Shown here: positions 36,088 to 44,256 of the stretch, piece after piece
How the letters are laid out: each line of letters starts with the position of its first letter
How positions within the stretch are numbered: position 1 is the first letter of the stretch
Origin: Acidobacteriota bacterium
GTDB taxonomy: Bacteria > Acidobacteriota > Terriglobia > Terriglobales > Acidobacteriaceae
Length of the DNA: 64,000 nucleotides
Assembly (NCBI GenBank): GCA_013289765.1
Contig: JABCZI010000007.1
Span: forward strand, 62,001 to 126,000
Reading direction: 5' to 3'
Translations under genes and position numbers: made by a program
Notes under the pieces: model-generated
Database searches by the model: none
The model's input: only the letters and a program-made list of their open reading frames with translations
Told to the model about the DNA's origin: nothing

Positions 36088-37509
36088 CTAGATCTTTTGT
36101 TTCTTCCAGCGGCCTTGCTTGAACAGAATTGCGCTGACCGCGGCCATCGCGGTTTCGGCGATGGCGATCGAAAAGAAAGCCCCATTCGACTTCATATGCA
36201 GCGGAATGGCCAGCCAATAGGCCAGAGGGATTTCGAACAGCCAGAAGCCAAAAAAATTGACAATCGTAGGGGTAATCGTGTCGCCCGCTCCATTGAAGGC
36301 CTGCATCATTACCATGAAATAGGCGTACCCGAGATTTCCATAACTTACTATCCGCAGGCAGGCCGCTCCCAGCGGCACAACTTCGGGATCATGCGTAAAA
36401 AGGCGAACGATAGGTTCGGCGAAGAATATAAATACGATTCCCAGCGAGCCCAGGAAAATCACATTGTAAAGTCCAGTTCGCCACACCGCTTTTTCGGCGC
36501 GTTCGGGATGGCCTGCGCCCAGATTCTGCCCGACCAGCGTGGCTGCGGCATTACTCAATCCCCACGAAGGCAGGATCACGAAGATGACAATACGGATCGC
36601 AATTGTGTATCCGGCGAGCGCGGCCGCGCCGAAGATGCTTACGATGCGCACCAGGCCGATCCAACTGGTATGCGCGATGGCAAACTGCAGAATCCCCGTC
36701 AGCGAAACGCGAAGCAAGCGCAGCAGAACGTTGAGACGCACGTGCAGTTGACTCCGCAGGATGCGAATCCGCTCCGTTCCTCGCATCAGGCGATAGAACT
36801 GGTAAATAACTCCTATGCTGCGGCCGGTGAGCGTGGCTAACGCCGCGCCGGTTACGCCGAGGCGCGGGAACGGTCCCCATCCAAAGATCAGACACGGATC
36901 AAGTACAAGATTGATGATGTTCGAGACCCAGAGCAGACGCATGGCGATGGCGGCATCGCCGGCTCCGCGGAAGATTGCGTTATTAAGGAAGAGAAGAAGA
37001 ACGGCGAAACTTCCGCCCAGGCAAATTCTGGTGTAGCCGCTGCCCGTCGCGACGATTTCGGGCGACGCTCCCATCAAACGGAGCAGGTTTGGCGCGAATA
37101 AAAAGCACGGAATACCGATTGCCACAGAAATGATCAGGCCCAGTACGATGGCTTGCACTCCGGCGACTGCCGCGCCTTCAGGATCTTTTTCTCCGATGCG
37201 TCGCGCCACCATCGCCGTGGTGGACAAACTCAATCCCATGCCGACGGAGAACACCAGGCTCAACAGTGATTCCGTGAGGCCGACCGTAGCGACGGCGTTT
37301 GCGCCGAGACGTCCGACCCAGAAGACATCCACCACGGCAAACAGAGATTCCAGCACCATCTCGAGCACCATCGGCACCGCGAGCAGCAGGATGGCACGGT
37401 TGAGGCTGCCCTTCGTGTAGTCCTGGTGCGAGCCGCGAATGGCTTCGACCAGCGATGCCCAGAGCGTGTGCGGCTTCTCGGTGACTTGAATTTGGTTTGG
37501 AGCTCCCAT
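36088..37509 (-). CDS. MATE family efflux transporter
   Basis: A 473-residue membrane protein with 12 helices and the internal two-fold repeat of MATE exporters. The N-terminal repeat starts RAILLLAVPMVLEMVLESLF and VDVFWVGRLGANAVATVGL. The second half has a matching TGILQFAIAHTSWIGLVRI and the Gly/Ala-rich NAAATLVGQNLGAGHPERAE motif. Members export cationic drugs or metabolites with Na+ or H+. The substrate is unknown. The gene is convergent with the SpoIIE phosphatase gene and appears monocistronic. Confidence 0.92.
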   Translation of the reverse strand: MGAPNQIQVTEKPHTLWASLVEAIRGSHQDYTKGSLNRAILLLAVPMVLEMVLESLFAVVDVFWVGRLGANAVATVGLTESLLSLVFSVGMGLSLSTTAMVARRIGEKDPEGAAVAGVQAIVLGLIISVAIGIPCFLFAPNLLRLMGASPEIVATGSGYTRICLGGSFAVLLLFLNNAIFRGAGDAAIAMRLLWVSNIINLVLDPCLIFGWGPFPRLGVTGAALATLTGRSIGVIYQFYRLMRGTERIRILRSQLHVRLNVLLRLLRVSLTGILQFAIAHTSWIGLVRIVSIFGAAALAGYTIAIRIVIFVILPSWGLSNAAATLVGQNLGAGHPERAEKAVWRTGLYNVIFLGSLGIVFIFFAEPIVRLFTHDPEVVPLGAACLRIVSYGNLGYAYFMVMMQAFNGAGDTITPTIVNFFGFWLFEIPLAYWLAIPLHMKSNGAFFSIAIAETAMAAVSAILFKQGRWKKQKI

Positions 37510-37620
37510 TAATGGCCTGCGAAGCTGGCTATCAAACTGCGCTGCGCCCGTCGCCGAGAAGAGAGTCTACTCTTACGTGCTCCCCGCTTTCCCCCCGATC
37601 CCACACGCGTGGGACGCTGC

Positions 37621-38664
37621 TCATTTCCTCGGCACCTGCGTCACACGCGCAGTCACTGCCAGATTCTTGACCATGCCACCGAGCACCAATGGTCCGATAG
37701 GAGTCATCAGAATGCCACGACTGTCGGCGCGAGGATCGTAAGTCGTTTCGCTAATGGTCTCCCATTTATGAGCGTGAAGGTCATAGGAGAAGGTGACTTC
37801 GGACACTGCCGCGGGCTGGCCATCGTAGGCTGCGCCTTTGTAATCATGTGGAGTAGCGGTGCCACCGGAGAAGAAAACTCTGTGATCGCGGTCAGAGCCG
37901 CCGCCAGCGAGCGCAAAGCGACCTGGGCCGGGATGTGGGGGCAGCTTACTCCATTCAATTTTGGTTGGAACCTTGTGATCAATCTTTCCCAGCCAAGCCT
38001 GCTCGCAAGGCGCGTAGCGCGGACCGCCGGGCGTGCCCGTTTGCGCGCCGTCCACGACCACGATGGTGCCATCGGCCACGCCACCCGCTAAACCGAAGAC
38101 TGGAGTGCCCGGAAAGGGAGTGGCCTGCGTCCAGGAATTTTTTTCGACATCGTAGACTTGCACATTGTTTACGGGCCCCGTCGCTGACCGTCCGCCAATG
38201 AGATATACGAAGCGATCATGGGTCACACCGGTCACCGCGCTATCTACGGGGACGGGAATGTCCTGGCCGCGGGACCAGCGGCGGTGTGCTGGTTCGTAAA
38301 CATTTACGTCAGAAACCGTGAGTTCGCCGCCCTGAGCATCTATCACGTAGCCGCCCATAAGAACGACCACGCCTTTGGCTCCGGCTGCGGCAGAGCCCAC
38401 CCGTCCAACAACGCCCGGCACCGTACGGCCCTCGCTCCATCTGGCGCGAGCTAGATCCATGACGTAAACCTGGTTGGTAACGTCATCCCAGGCTTTCTTG
38501 GGACCGACTCCCATGATGGAAAATAACTCGAGGCCGTCCTTGAGACTCGCTATGGCGTTTCCAGAAACGGCGGCAGGCATGGGAGGAATTTTCTTTTGGT
38601 CGTCCGCTCCCAGCATGGCGGAGGACCAGAGGAGCAGGGCGATAAAAAACGGTAATTTCTTCAT
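37621..38664 (-). CDS. Secreted Kelch-type beta-propeller protein
   Basis: A 347-residue protein with a signal peptide (MKKLPFFIALLLWSSAMLGA). Kelch-like blades are visible, with [VL]xVYDVEKNSW, GG and FVYLIGGRS cores and a last blade with VTFSYDLHAHKWETI. This predicts a six- or seven-bladed propeller resembling NanM-type or galactose-oxidase-like domains but with no recognised catalytic centre. The function is unknown. It stands alone, with divergent or convergent neighbours, and is related only by fold to the large propellers of the exosortase region. Confidence 0.72.
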   Translation of the reverse strand: MKKLPFFIALLLWSSAMLGADDQKKIPPMPAAVSGNAIASLKDGLELFSIMGVGPKKAWDDVTNQVYVMDLARARWSEGRTVPGVVGRVGSAAAGAKGVVVLMGGYVIDAQGGELTVSDVNVYEPAHRRWSRGQDIPVPVDSAVTGVTHDRFVYLIGGRSATGPVNNVQVYDVEKNSWTQATPFPGTPVFGLAGGVADGTIVVVDGAQTGTPGGPRYAPCEQAWLGKIDHKVPTKIEWSKLPPHPGPGRFALAGGGSDRDHRVFFSGGTATPHDYKGAAYDGQPAAVSEVTFSYDLHAHKWETISETTYDPRADSRGILMTPIGPLVLGGMVKNLAVTARVTQVPRK

Positions 38665-38724
38665 TGCAGAGATATTACCGCAGCTTGACTCACGAGGGGG
38701 TTCCGCGGTCAGAGTCGAGGTTTC

Positions 38725-39207
38725 CTATTCAATCAACCCTTGGCGCGCCGCATGGATGAAGTCCGTATATGCCGGTTGCTCCCCATTGTTGCGCATTTGG
38801 CTTGCGATCTGTCCGCGATGATACGCCGAATGCAACAGTATATGAGTCAAAATGTCTTGTACGGTGCTAGTCCAACCCTCGCCCTTGCTGTTTTGGTAAG
38901 AGACTTTCTCCGAAAGCGTTGGGGATGAAATCTGGTTGAGATATTCGTCCCAGAGAAAAGCGAGGTCGGAAATTTGTGCTTCGCATTGGTCCAAGGAAAA
39001 ATCCGGCCAAACCGGCAGAGTCTGATGGTTCTTCTGGATTCGCTCCAACCATAGCCGTTCGGCGGAAAGCATATGCGCCAGCAGTTGCCGTGGCCGAGAG
39101 ATGGAAACAGTGCTGGCGTTCAACGCACCCAGCACTTCGCGGTTGGCCCATACATCGTAAGTAAACTGACGCCGCAAATGTTCGAGCAGTTCCATGACTT
39201 GAGTCAT
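38725..39207 (-). CDS. DinB family protein
   Basis: A 160-residue four-helix protein of the DinB/YfiT type. The predicted metal triad is His45 (LLAHMLSAERLWL) and His126/His130 in HILLHSAYHRGQI, the usual HxxxH helix. DinB-fold proteins include metal-dependent thiol transferases such as bacillithiol-S-transferases. The substrate is unknown here. The position between the Kelch gene and phoU gives no functional hint. Confidence 0.88.
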   Translation of the reverse strand: MTQVMELLEHLRRQFTYDVWANREVLGALNASTVSISRPRQLLAHMLSAERLWLERIQKNHQTLPVWPDFSLDQCEAQISDLAFLWDEYLNQISSPTLSEKVSYQNSKGEGWTSTVQDILTHILLHSAYHRGQIASQMRNNGEQPAYTDFIHAARQGLIE

Positions 39208-39361
39208 TCGAGCGGCAAGAAGCCAGAATGGACTTCGTCTTGACTCCGAGCCCTAACCACAACCTGCAGACCGGTAATTAACAGCCCTTTCACATTACTC
39301 CACTAAACTGCTGCTTGGACTAGTGGTTAAGATAGTCATTAGAACACGATGGCTCGTGAAT

Positions 39362-40123
39362 ATGCCTCGCAAAGCTGCAACCTCGCGAATTCTCAGTGAA
39401 GACCTCGGCGTGAGCGACGCCGCGGAAGTGATATCGGGCCAGAACCCCGAAGCTGGCAAGAAGTCAGCCAGGAAGGGATCAGGATCGCTGGACGACCTGA
39501 CGCGCACCGGTCTCCGCGCTTTCCTTATCGCACGCGATGCGGCTTTTAATATAAAGGACTTGCTCACTCAATCTTCACGGATGGCTTTCCTCGCGATCAA
39601 AGAGTGCGAGCAGGAGCTCGACGTTATCGAGCGCTACATCGACGACCGGTTGCCCGCCGCCATCACACGCGTGAACGAGGCGCGGGCGCGCCAGTTGCTG
39701 ACTAGCCTGAAGTGCACCACCGATCTGGAGCGGATTGGCGATCTGATGATGAGCGTCGCGCTGCGAGTGCAGTCGCGGACGGCGAAGATGGCGGCATCCG
39801 ATGTGCGGCAACTGGTGGAAATGTCGGCAATTCTGCGCGAGATGCTTGACCTGGTATATCGCGGATTCCTGGACCTCGATCTGGAGTGCGCCCGCAAGGT
39901 CTTGCAGATGGATAAAGACATCGACCGCGTCTGCCATGCCCTGTTCCAGAAACATCTCACCGAACACGCGTCGCAAGGAAGTCCCTCAAGTTTTGACGTG
40001 ATTTTGATGGCACAGGCTTTGGAGCGCGCCGGAGACCACACAACGAACCTTGCCGAAGATCTTTACAGCCTGATTGAGGGTCGCAGCCTGCGGCATCCGC
40101 CGAAAAAGCGGGCGGCAACTTAA
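39362..40123 (+). CDS. phoU: PhoU family phosphate regulator
   Basis: About 253 residues from ATG 39362; an in-frame GTG start at 39323 would add 13 residues. It has two PhoU three-helix repeats. The first contains MAFLAIKECEQELDVIERYIDD and a second-helix TTDLERIGDLMMSVA; the second ends with AQALERAGDHTTNLAEDL, the E-R-x-G-D metal-binding signature. PhoU tunes the PstSCAB transporter and PhoR signalling, keeping the Pho regulon off when phosphate is ample. The N-terminal 40 residues are a disordered extension rich in Lys and Ser. The PhoB-like regulator follows after about 217 bp, but neither pst genes nor phoR are adjacent. Confidence 0.88.
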   Translation: MPRKAATSRILSEDLGVSDAAEVISGQNPEAGKKSARKGSGSLDDLTRTGLRAFLIARDAAFNIKDLLTQSSRMAFLAIKECEQELDVIERYIDDRLPAAITRVNEARARQLLTSLKCTTDLERIGDLMMSVALRVQSRTAKMAASDVRQLVEMSAILREMLDLVYRGFLDLDLECARKVLQMDKDIDRVCHALFQKHLTEHASQGSPSSFDVILMAQALERAGDHTTNLAEDLYSLIEGRSLRHPPKKRAAT

Positions 40124-40292
40124 AGGCAGTTGCCAGAAGCCACTTTCAGCTCCTGGTACCACCTTTCAGTTGTTCTAAGAAATGGGCGCCGGGAACCGGC
40201 CCTGGCAAATTTACCATCCTTTAATGCGCTGGAAACATTCCCGAAACACTTCGGAAATATTCTGACAATTACCTCGCGCCACAAAAGACTCA

Positions 40293-40308
40293 GGCTTGGG
40301 GCCAAGCC
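40293..40308. repeat. Perfect palindrome upstream of the PhoB-like gene
   Basis: GGCTTGGGGCCAAGCC is a 16 bp perfect palindrome 33 bp before the regulator start, followed by a near copy of one arm (GGGGCCGAGCC). It could be an operator for a dimeric regulator, a terminator of phoU without a T-tract, or a leader hairpin. The sequence alone does not decide. Confidence 0.45.
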
Positions 40309-40340
40309 TCCATTTTGGGGCCGAGCCAAGATAAGGAACA

Positions 40341-41093
40341 ATGCACTCTCCCGTGGGATCTTACGAACCGCTCGGCGATGCGGGCAGTGCGGCTGTGTCT
40401 CGCTACCTTGTCTTCATCGTGGAAGACGAAGAGGATATCGCACGGCTTATTTCTCATAATTTGCAGGCGGCGGGTTTTGAGGTACGAAGCTTCGTCAGTG
40501 GAGGTTCGGTTGTCTCGGAGGCCCTAAGAGAGATGCCGTCGCTGTTTCTTCTGGATGTGATGCTTCCAGGAGCGGACGGCTTTGACATTTGTCGCCAGAT
40601 TCGCCAGACGCCGGCTCTTTCTTCGACGCCAATTATTTTTTTAACCGCGAAGACGGCTGAAGCGGATCGGGTGAAGGGTCTCGAACTGGGTGGCGACGAT
40701 TACATTACCAAGCCCTTCAGCCCGCGTGAACTGGTGGCGCGTGTTCGCAGTGTGCTTCGCGGCTTGCGTCAAGCTCCCGTAATGCCGGAAGCGCTTCGTC
40801 TGGGCGATCTGGAAATTGATGCTTCGTCGATGACGGTGAAAGCTCAGGGAAGGGCAGTTCTTACAACGGTGCGGGAATTTCGCCTGCTTGAGTATCTTGC
40901 GATACATCGCGGGCGCGTACTGACGCGCGACCAGCTGCTCGATGCGGTGTGGAAGGAAACTCCTTTTGTAACGCCACGCTCGATCGATGTATACGTGCGG
41001 CGGCTGCGCGAAAAAATAGAAATTGATCCCCGCCATCCCCGATATCTGAAGACGCTGCGCGGCATTGGCTATCGATTCGAAGTGCCCAAGTAG
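40341..41093 (+). CDS. OmpR/PhoB-family response regulator
   Basis: A 250-residue regulator. The receiver domain begins at about residue 22 (YLVFIVEDEEDIARLI), with phosphoacceptor Asp72 in LLDVMLPGADG, switch Thr102 and Lys124 in DYITKPFSPRE. The C-terminal winged helix (about 150-248) contains REFRLLEYLAIHRGRVLTRD and VYVRRLREKIE, the PhoB-type DNA-binding helix. About 20 residues precede the receiver, so translation may start later than 40341. The position after phoU suggests the phosphate response, but the cognate histidine kinase is not in the window. It ends about 90 bp before the PEP carboxylase start. Confidence 0.9.
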   Translation: MHSPVGSYEPLGDAGSAAVSRYLVFIVEDEEDIARLISHNLQAAGFEVRSFVSGGSVVSEALREMPSLFLLDVMLPGADGFDICRQIRQTPALSSTPIIFLTAKTAEADRVKGLELGGDDYITKPFSPRELVARVRSVLRGLRQAPVMPEALRLGDLEIDASSMTVKAQGRAVLTTVREFRLLEYLAIHRGRVLTRDQLLDAVWKETPFVTPRSIDVYVRRLREKIEIDPRHPRYLKTLRGIGYRFEVPK

Positions 41094-41184
41094 AAGTGCC
41101 CAAACAGAAGACGTACCCTCGTTATTCCTCGGCAGTAAGCTTCACCTGATTTATCCTGTCCCTTCGTGTCTGAATCCGCCGCTC

Positions 41185-44106
41185 ATGAACAGGCCCAAAC
41201 CATTGTGGAAAGCGGACGATCAAAAAGCCCGCCTGTCCGAACTCGCGGCGCAGTCGCAGGATTCCGCCAAAGATCGCCCGTTGCGGCGAGATGTGCGTTC
41301 GCTCGGCGCCTTGCTGGGACGAGTATTGGTGGAGCAGGTGGGCCAGGAGCTATTTGATACGGTCGAAGAGTTGCGGCGCCTCATGATTCGGCATCGCGAA
41401 CGCGGCGCTCGTGGCGAACTGATGGCCAGCGCCCAGGCGATTATTTCGAAAATGGATCTGGAGCGCGCCTATCAAGTCACCAAGGCTTTCGCGATCTATT
41501 TCGAATTGGCAAATCTGGCAGAAACCAACCATCGCAAGCGCCGTCGCCGCGCCCGTCAATTGGAACGCTTGCGAGTGCCGCTGCCCGGATCCTTTCGTGG
41601 CACGCTGTCGCGTATGAAGAAGGCCGGAGCCTCTTTCGACGCAACGCTGGCGGCGCTGCGGCAGGTTATGGTGACTCCGGTATTTACCGCCCATCCCACC
41701 GAGGTGGCCCGCCAGACTGTACTGCTGAAACGGCGGCGTATTGGCGAACAATTGGAACGACTGGATCGTCTTCCTCTCACCGTGGACGAGGCCCTGCGAT
41801 GCGAACAGATCATCCACGCGGAAATTACCTCGCTTTGGCAGACCGACGAAGTTCGACAAACGAAACCCACTGTCGACGATGAGATCCGCATGGGACTTCG
41901 CTATTTCCGGCTTGCGCTGTTTGAAAGTTTGCGGCGTCTGCAAGCCGAAATCGCGGAGTCGTTTGGCGAAGTGTATGGCGCGGTTCTCGACCCAGCGGAG
42001 TTGTCGAACCTGTTGAATTTTGGGTCCTGGATTGGTGGCGATCGCGATGGTAATCCGCTAGTCAGGCCGGAATCGGTGAAGGATGCTCTTGCATTGGCGC
42101 GCACCGTGATTCTGAGTCAATACATCCGCGATGTGGAGTTTCTGAGCGATTGTTTGAGTTCGTCTGTGCACCAAGTGGGAGCTTCCGCTGAGATTCTTGC
42201 ACGCCTGGCGCAGTACAAAGGGTCGTTGGCCGCCGCCTCGATGTTGTGGGGGCCGGGTAATACCGTGGAACTCTATCGTCGCTTCCTCTCTTACGTGGTT
42301 TACCGGTTGCAACGCAGCCGGGAAGGCTCGAAGGTTCAGGATTCATATGAGGACGCGGAGGAGTTTGAATCCGATCTGGTAATGCTGCGATTGAGCCTGG
42401 TGGCCAATCGCGGGCAGCGGCTGGCGGAGGTGTATGTCGATCCGATCTTGCGGCAACTTCGGACTTTCGGATTTCATCTTCAGGTTCTCGACATCCGCCA
42501 ACATGCCCGCGTGCATGCGGAGGTTCTGCACGAGATTGGCGAAAAAAAGATCGACGTAAACAAAATCGCGCCCGCAAACGCGGATCTTAGAAATCGCAAA
42601 GTACGAAAGAACGAATTAAGAAACACCGGTCCCGCCGTGGCGGCGGGAGTTGCTCTTCCCGAAACCAGCCAGGGTGCTTCTCCCCAGACTCGAGAGCTGA
42701 TCGAAACCTTTCGCACCATCCAGCAGCTAAAGCAAACTTATCCGGCGCAATCCATCCGTCAATACATCATCAGCGGCGCGGAATCCGAGGAAGATGTACT
42801 CAACGTGGTCCGGTTGGCGAAGGCTTGCGGTGTGAGCCTGGCAGGTTCCGGTGGCGATCCATTCCTGAATGATCAGTTCCTAAACGACCCAAAGCTGAAT
42901 GACCCAAACCTGAATGATCTAAACCTGAACGATCCAGGGTTGATGCCAGTGCCTCTGTTTGAGTCGATCGATTCCTTGCGTGCGGCCGGAGGTGCCATGC
43001 GCCGTCTGTGGCGGAGTTCCGAGTATCAGCCGCTGCTCGATTCCTGGGGACGCTGGCAGGAAGTGATGCTTGGCTATTCCGACTCCAATAAAGACGGAGG
43101 AATGCTGACTAGTACATGGGAGCTCCACAAAACGCATCGCGACCTGCACCGCGTGGCCGAGGAATGCGGAGTGAAGCTGCGGCTGTTCCATGGCCGTGGT
43201 GGAACTGTCGGTCGCGGCGGCGGTCCCACGCATGCGGCGATCCTGGCCCAGCCCGAAGGTTGTTTCTCCGGACGTATTCGAATTACGGAGCAAGGAGAAG
43301 TTCTCAATTGGAAGTACTCCGACGTTGTGCTGGCGGAATGGAACCTGGAACTGGTGATTGCCGCCAGCCTGGAAGCACTCACGCGCTCCGGAGCTCGGCC
43401 AACCGATCAAACGCGTTGGGAAGAGGCGATGGAAGAAATGTCCGGCGAGGCCTACCGTGTCTATCGCCGCGACATTGCGGAGAATTCTGATGTACTGGAA
43501 TATTTCGAGCAAGCTACGCCGGTGCATGAATTGGATGCCGCCCGCATCGGCTCACGGCCATCGCGCCGGACAAAAGGCCGCCGTTTAGAAGACCTGCGCG
43601 CCATTCCGTGGGTGTTCGGATGGATGCAGAGCCGCCATGCCGTGCCCGCATGGTACGGAATCGGCATGGGGCTGCAGAGTTTTGCCAGGAAGGGTAAAGG
43701 CCATGAGCGGCTGCTCCGACAGATGTTGGAGCATTTTGCGCTCTTTTCGGATCTGGTGCGCAACGTAGAGCTTGGCATGGCGAAGGCGGATCTGCATATT
43801 GCCCGGGTTTATTCCGGACTGGTAAAGAATGCGGCGTTGCGGGCGCGGGTCTTCACCATGCTCGAAGATGAGTTTTTGCGGTCACGGACAATGATTCTGC
43901 GAGTCACCGGTCAACGCGATTTGTTGGCTCGCAACCGCGTGCTGGCGCGATCGATTCATCTGCGGAATCCTTACGTGGATCCGATGAGCCTGATCCAGGT
44001 TGAGCTGTTGCGCCGTAAGCAGCAAGGAGAAGATTTGACGAAACTTGAATATCCGCTGGGCGCGACCATCAACGGCATCGCCGCGGGACTGCATAACACG
44101 GGATAG
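41185..44106 (+). CDS. ppc: Phosphoenolpyruvate carboxylase
   Basis: A 973-residue enzyme, longer than usual. ATG 41185 was chosen; an in-frame start at 41065 would overlap the regulator and add 40 non-family residues. Catalytic landmarks are FTAHPTEVARQ with His170, SWIGGDRDGNP, YSDSNKDGG, and FHGRGGTVGRGGGP with the bicarbonate-binding Arg, and the typical C-terminus LHNTG. It makes oxaloacetate from PEP and bicarbonate. Two in-frame insertions explain the extra length: a basic stretch near residues 470-490 (NRKVRKNELRN) and a tandem pentapeptide D-x-x-L-N (residues 558-587), just before VPLFESIDSL. Both lie in presumed surface loops. Confidence 0.95.
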   Translation: MNRPKPLWKADDQKARLSELAAQSQDSAKDRPLRRDVRSLGALLGRVLVEQVGQELFDTVEELRRLMIRHRERGARGELMASAQAIISKMDLERAYQVTKAFAIYFELANLAETNHRKRRRRARQLERLRVPLPGSFRGTLSRMKKAGASFDATLAALRQVMVTPVFTAHPTEVARQTVLLKRRRIGEQLERLDRLPLTVDEALRCEQIIHAEITSLWQTDEVRQTKPTVDDEIRMGLRYFRLALFESLRRLQAEIAESFGEVYGAVLDPAELSNLLNFGSWIGGDRDGNPLVRPESVKDALALARTVILSQYIRDVEFLSDCLSSSVHQVGASAEILARLAQYKGSLAAASMLWGPGNTVELYRRFLSYVVYRLQRSREGSKVQDSYEDAEEFESDLVMLRLSLVANRGQRLAEVYVDPILRQLRTFGFHLQVLDIRQHARVHAEVLHEIGEKKIDVNKIAPANADLRNRKVRKNELRNTGPAVAAGVALPETSQGASPQTRELIETFRTIQQLKQTYPAQSIRQYIISGAESEEDVLNVVRLAKACGVSLAGSGGDPFLNDQFLNDPKLNDPNLNDLNLNDPGLMPVPLFESIDSLRAAGGAMRRLWRSSEYQPLLDSWGRWQEVMLGYSDSNKDGGMLTSTWELHKTHRDLHRVAEECGVKLRLFHGRGGTVGRGGGPTHAAILAQPEGCFSGRIRITEQGEVLNWKYSDVVLAEWNLELVIAASLEALTRSGARPTDQTRWEEAMEEMSGEAYRVYRRDIAENSDVLEYFEQATPVHELDAARIGSRPSRRTKGRRLEDLRAIPWVFGWMQSRHAVPAWYGIGMGLQSFARKGKGHERLLRQMLEHFALFSDLVRNVELGMAKADLHIARVYSGLVKNAALRARVFTMLEDEFLRSRTMILRVTGQRDLLARNRVLARSIHLRNPYVDPMSLIQVELLRRKQQGEDLTKLEYPLGATINGIAAGLHNTG
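42856..42945 (+). repeat. In-frame 15 bp tandem repeat inside ppc (six units)
   Basis: Six consecutive 15 bp units (GATCCATTCCTGAAT is the first) encode DPFLN-DQFLN-DPKLN-DPNLN-DLNLN-DPGLM. Four of the six differ from each other only at a few positions. The array is an exact multiple of three, so the reading frame is kept. It lies in a loop before the conserved VPLFESIDSL strand of PEP carboxylase, where other members have only a short link. Confidence 0.85.
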
Positions 44107-44256
44107 GCCGAAAGCCTCCTTGCTAACTATCCGGTTCGCCATCAGTCTGTAGTATGTTGTTATGCTGTTCCAGGGAAAACCTTGCGCGGTCGCTTGTGCG
44201 CGCGTAAGAAACGATTGCTATCTGCTGCAACTTCTAATCTTCCAGAGAGAGGTCTT

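Noticed and set aside
42856-42945. CRISPR-like array
   Set aside because: The 15 bp units are adjacent without spacers and keep the ppc reading frame, so this is a coding tandem repeat.
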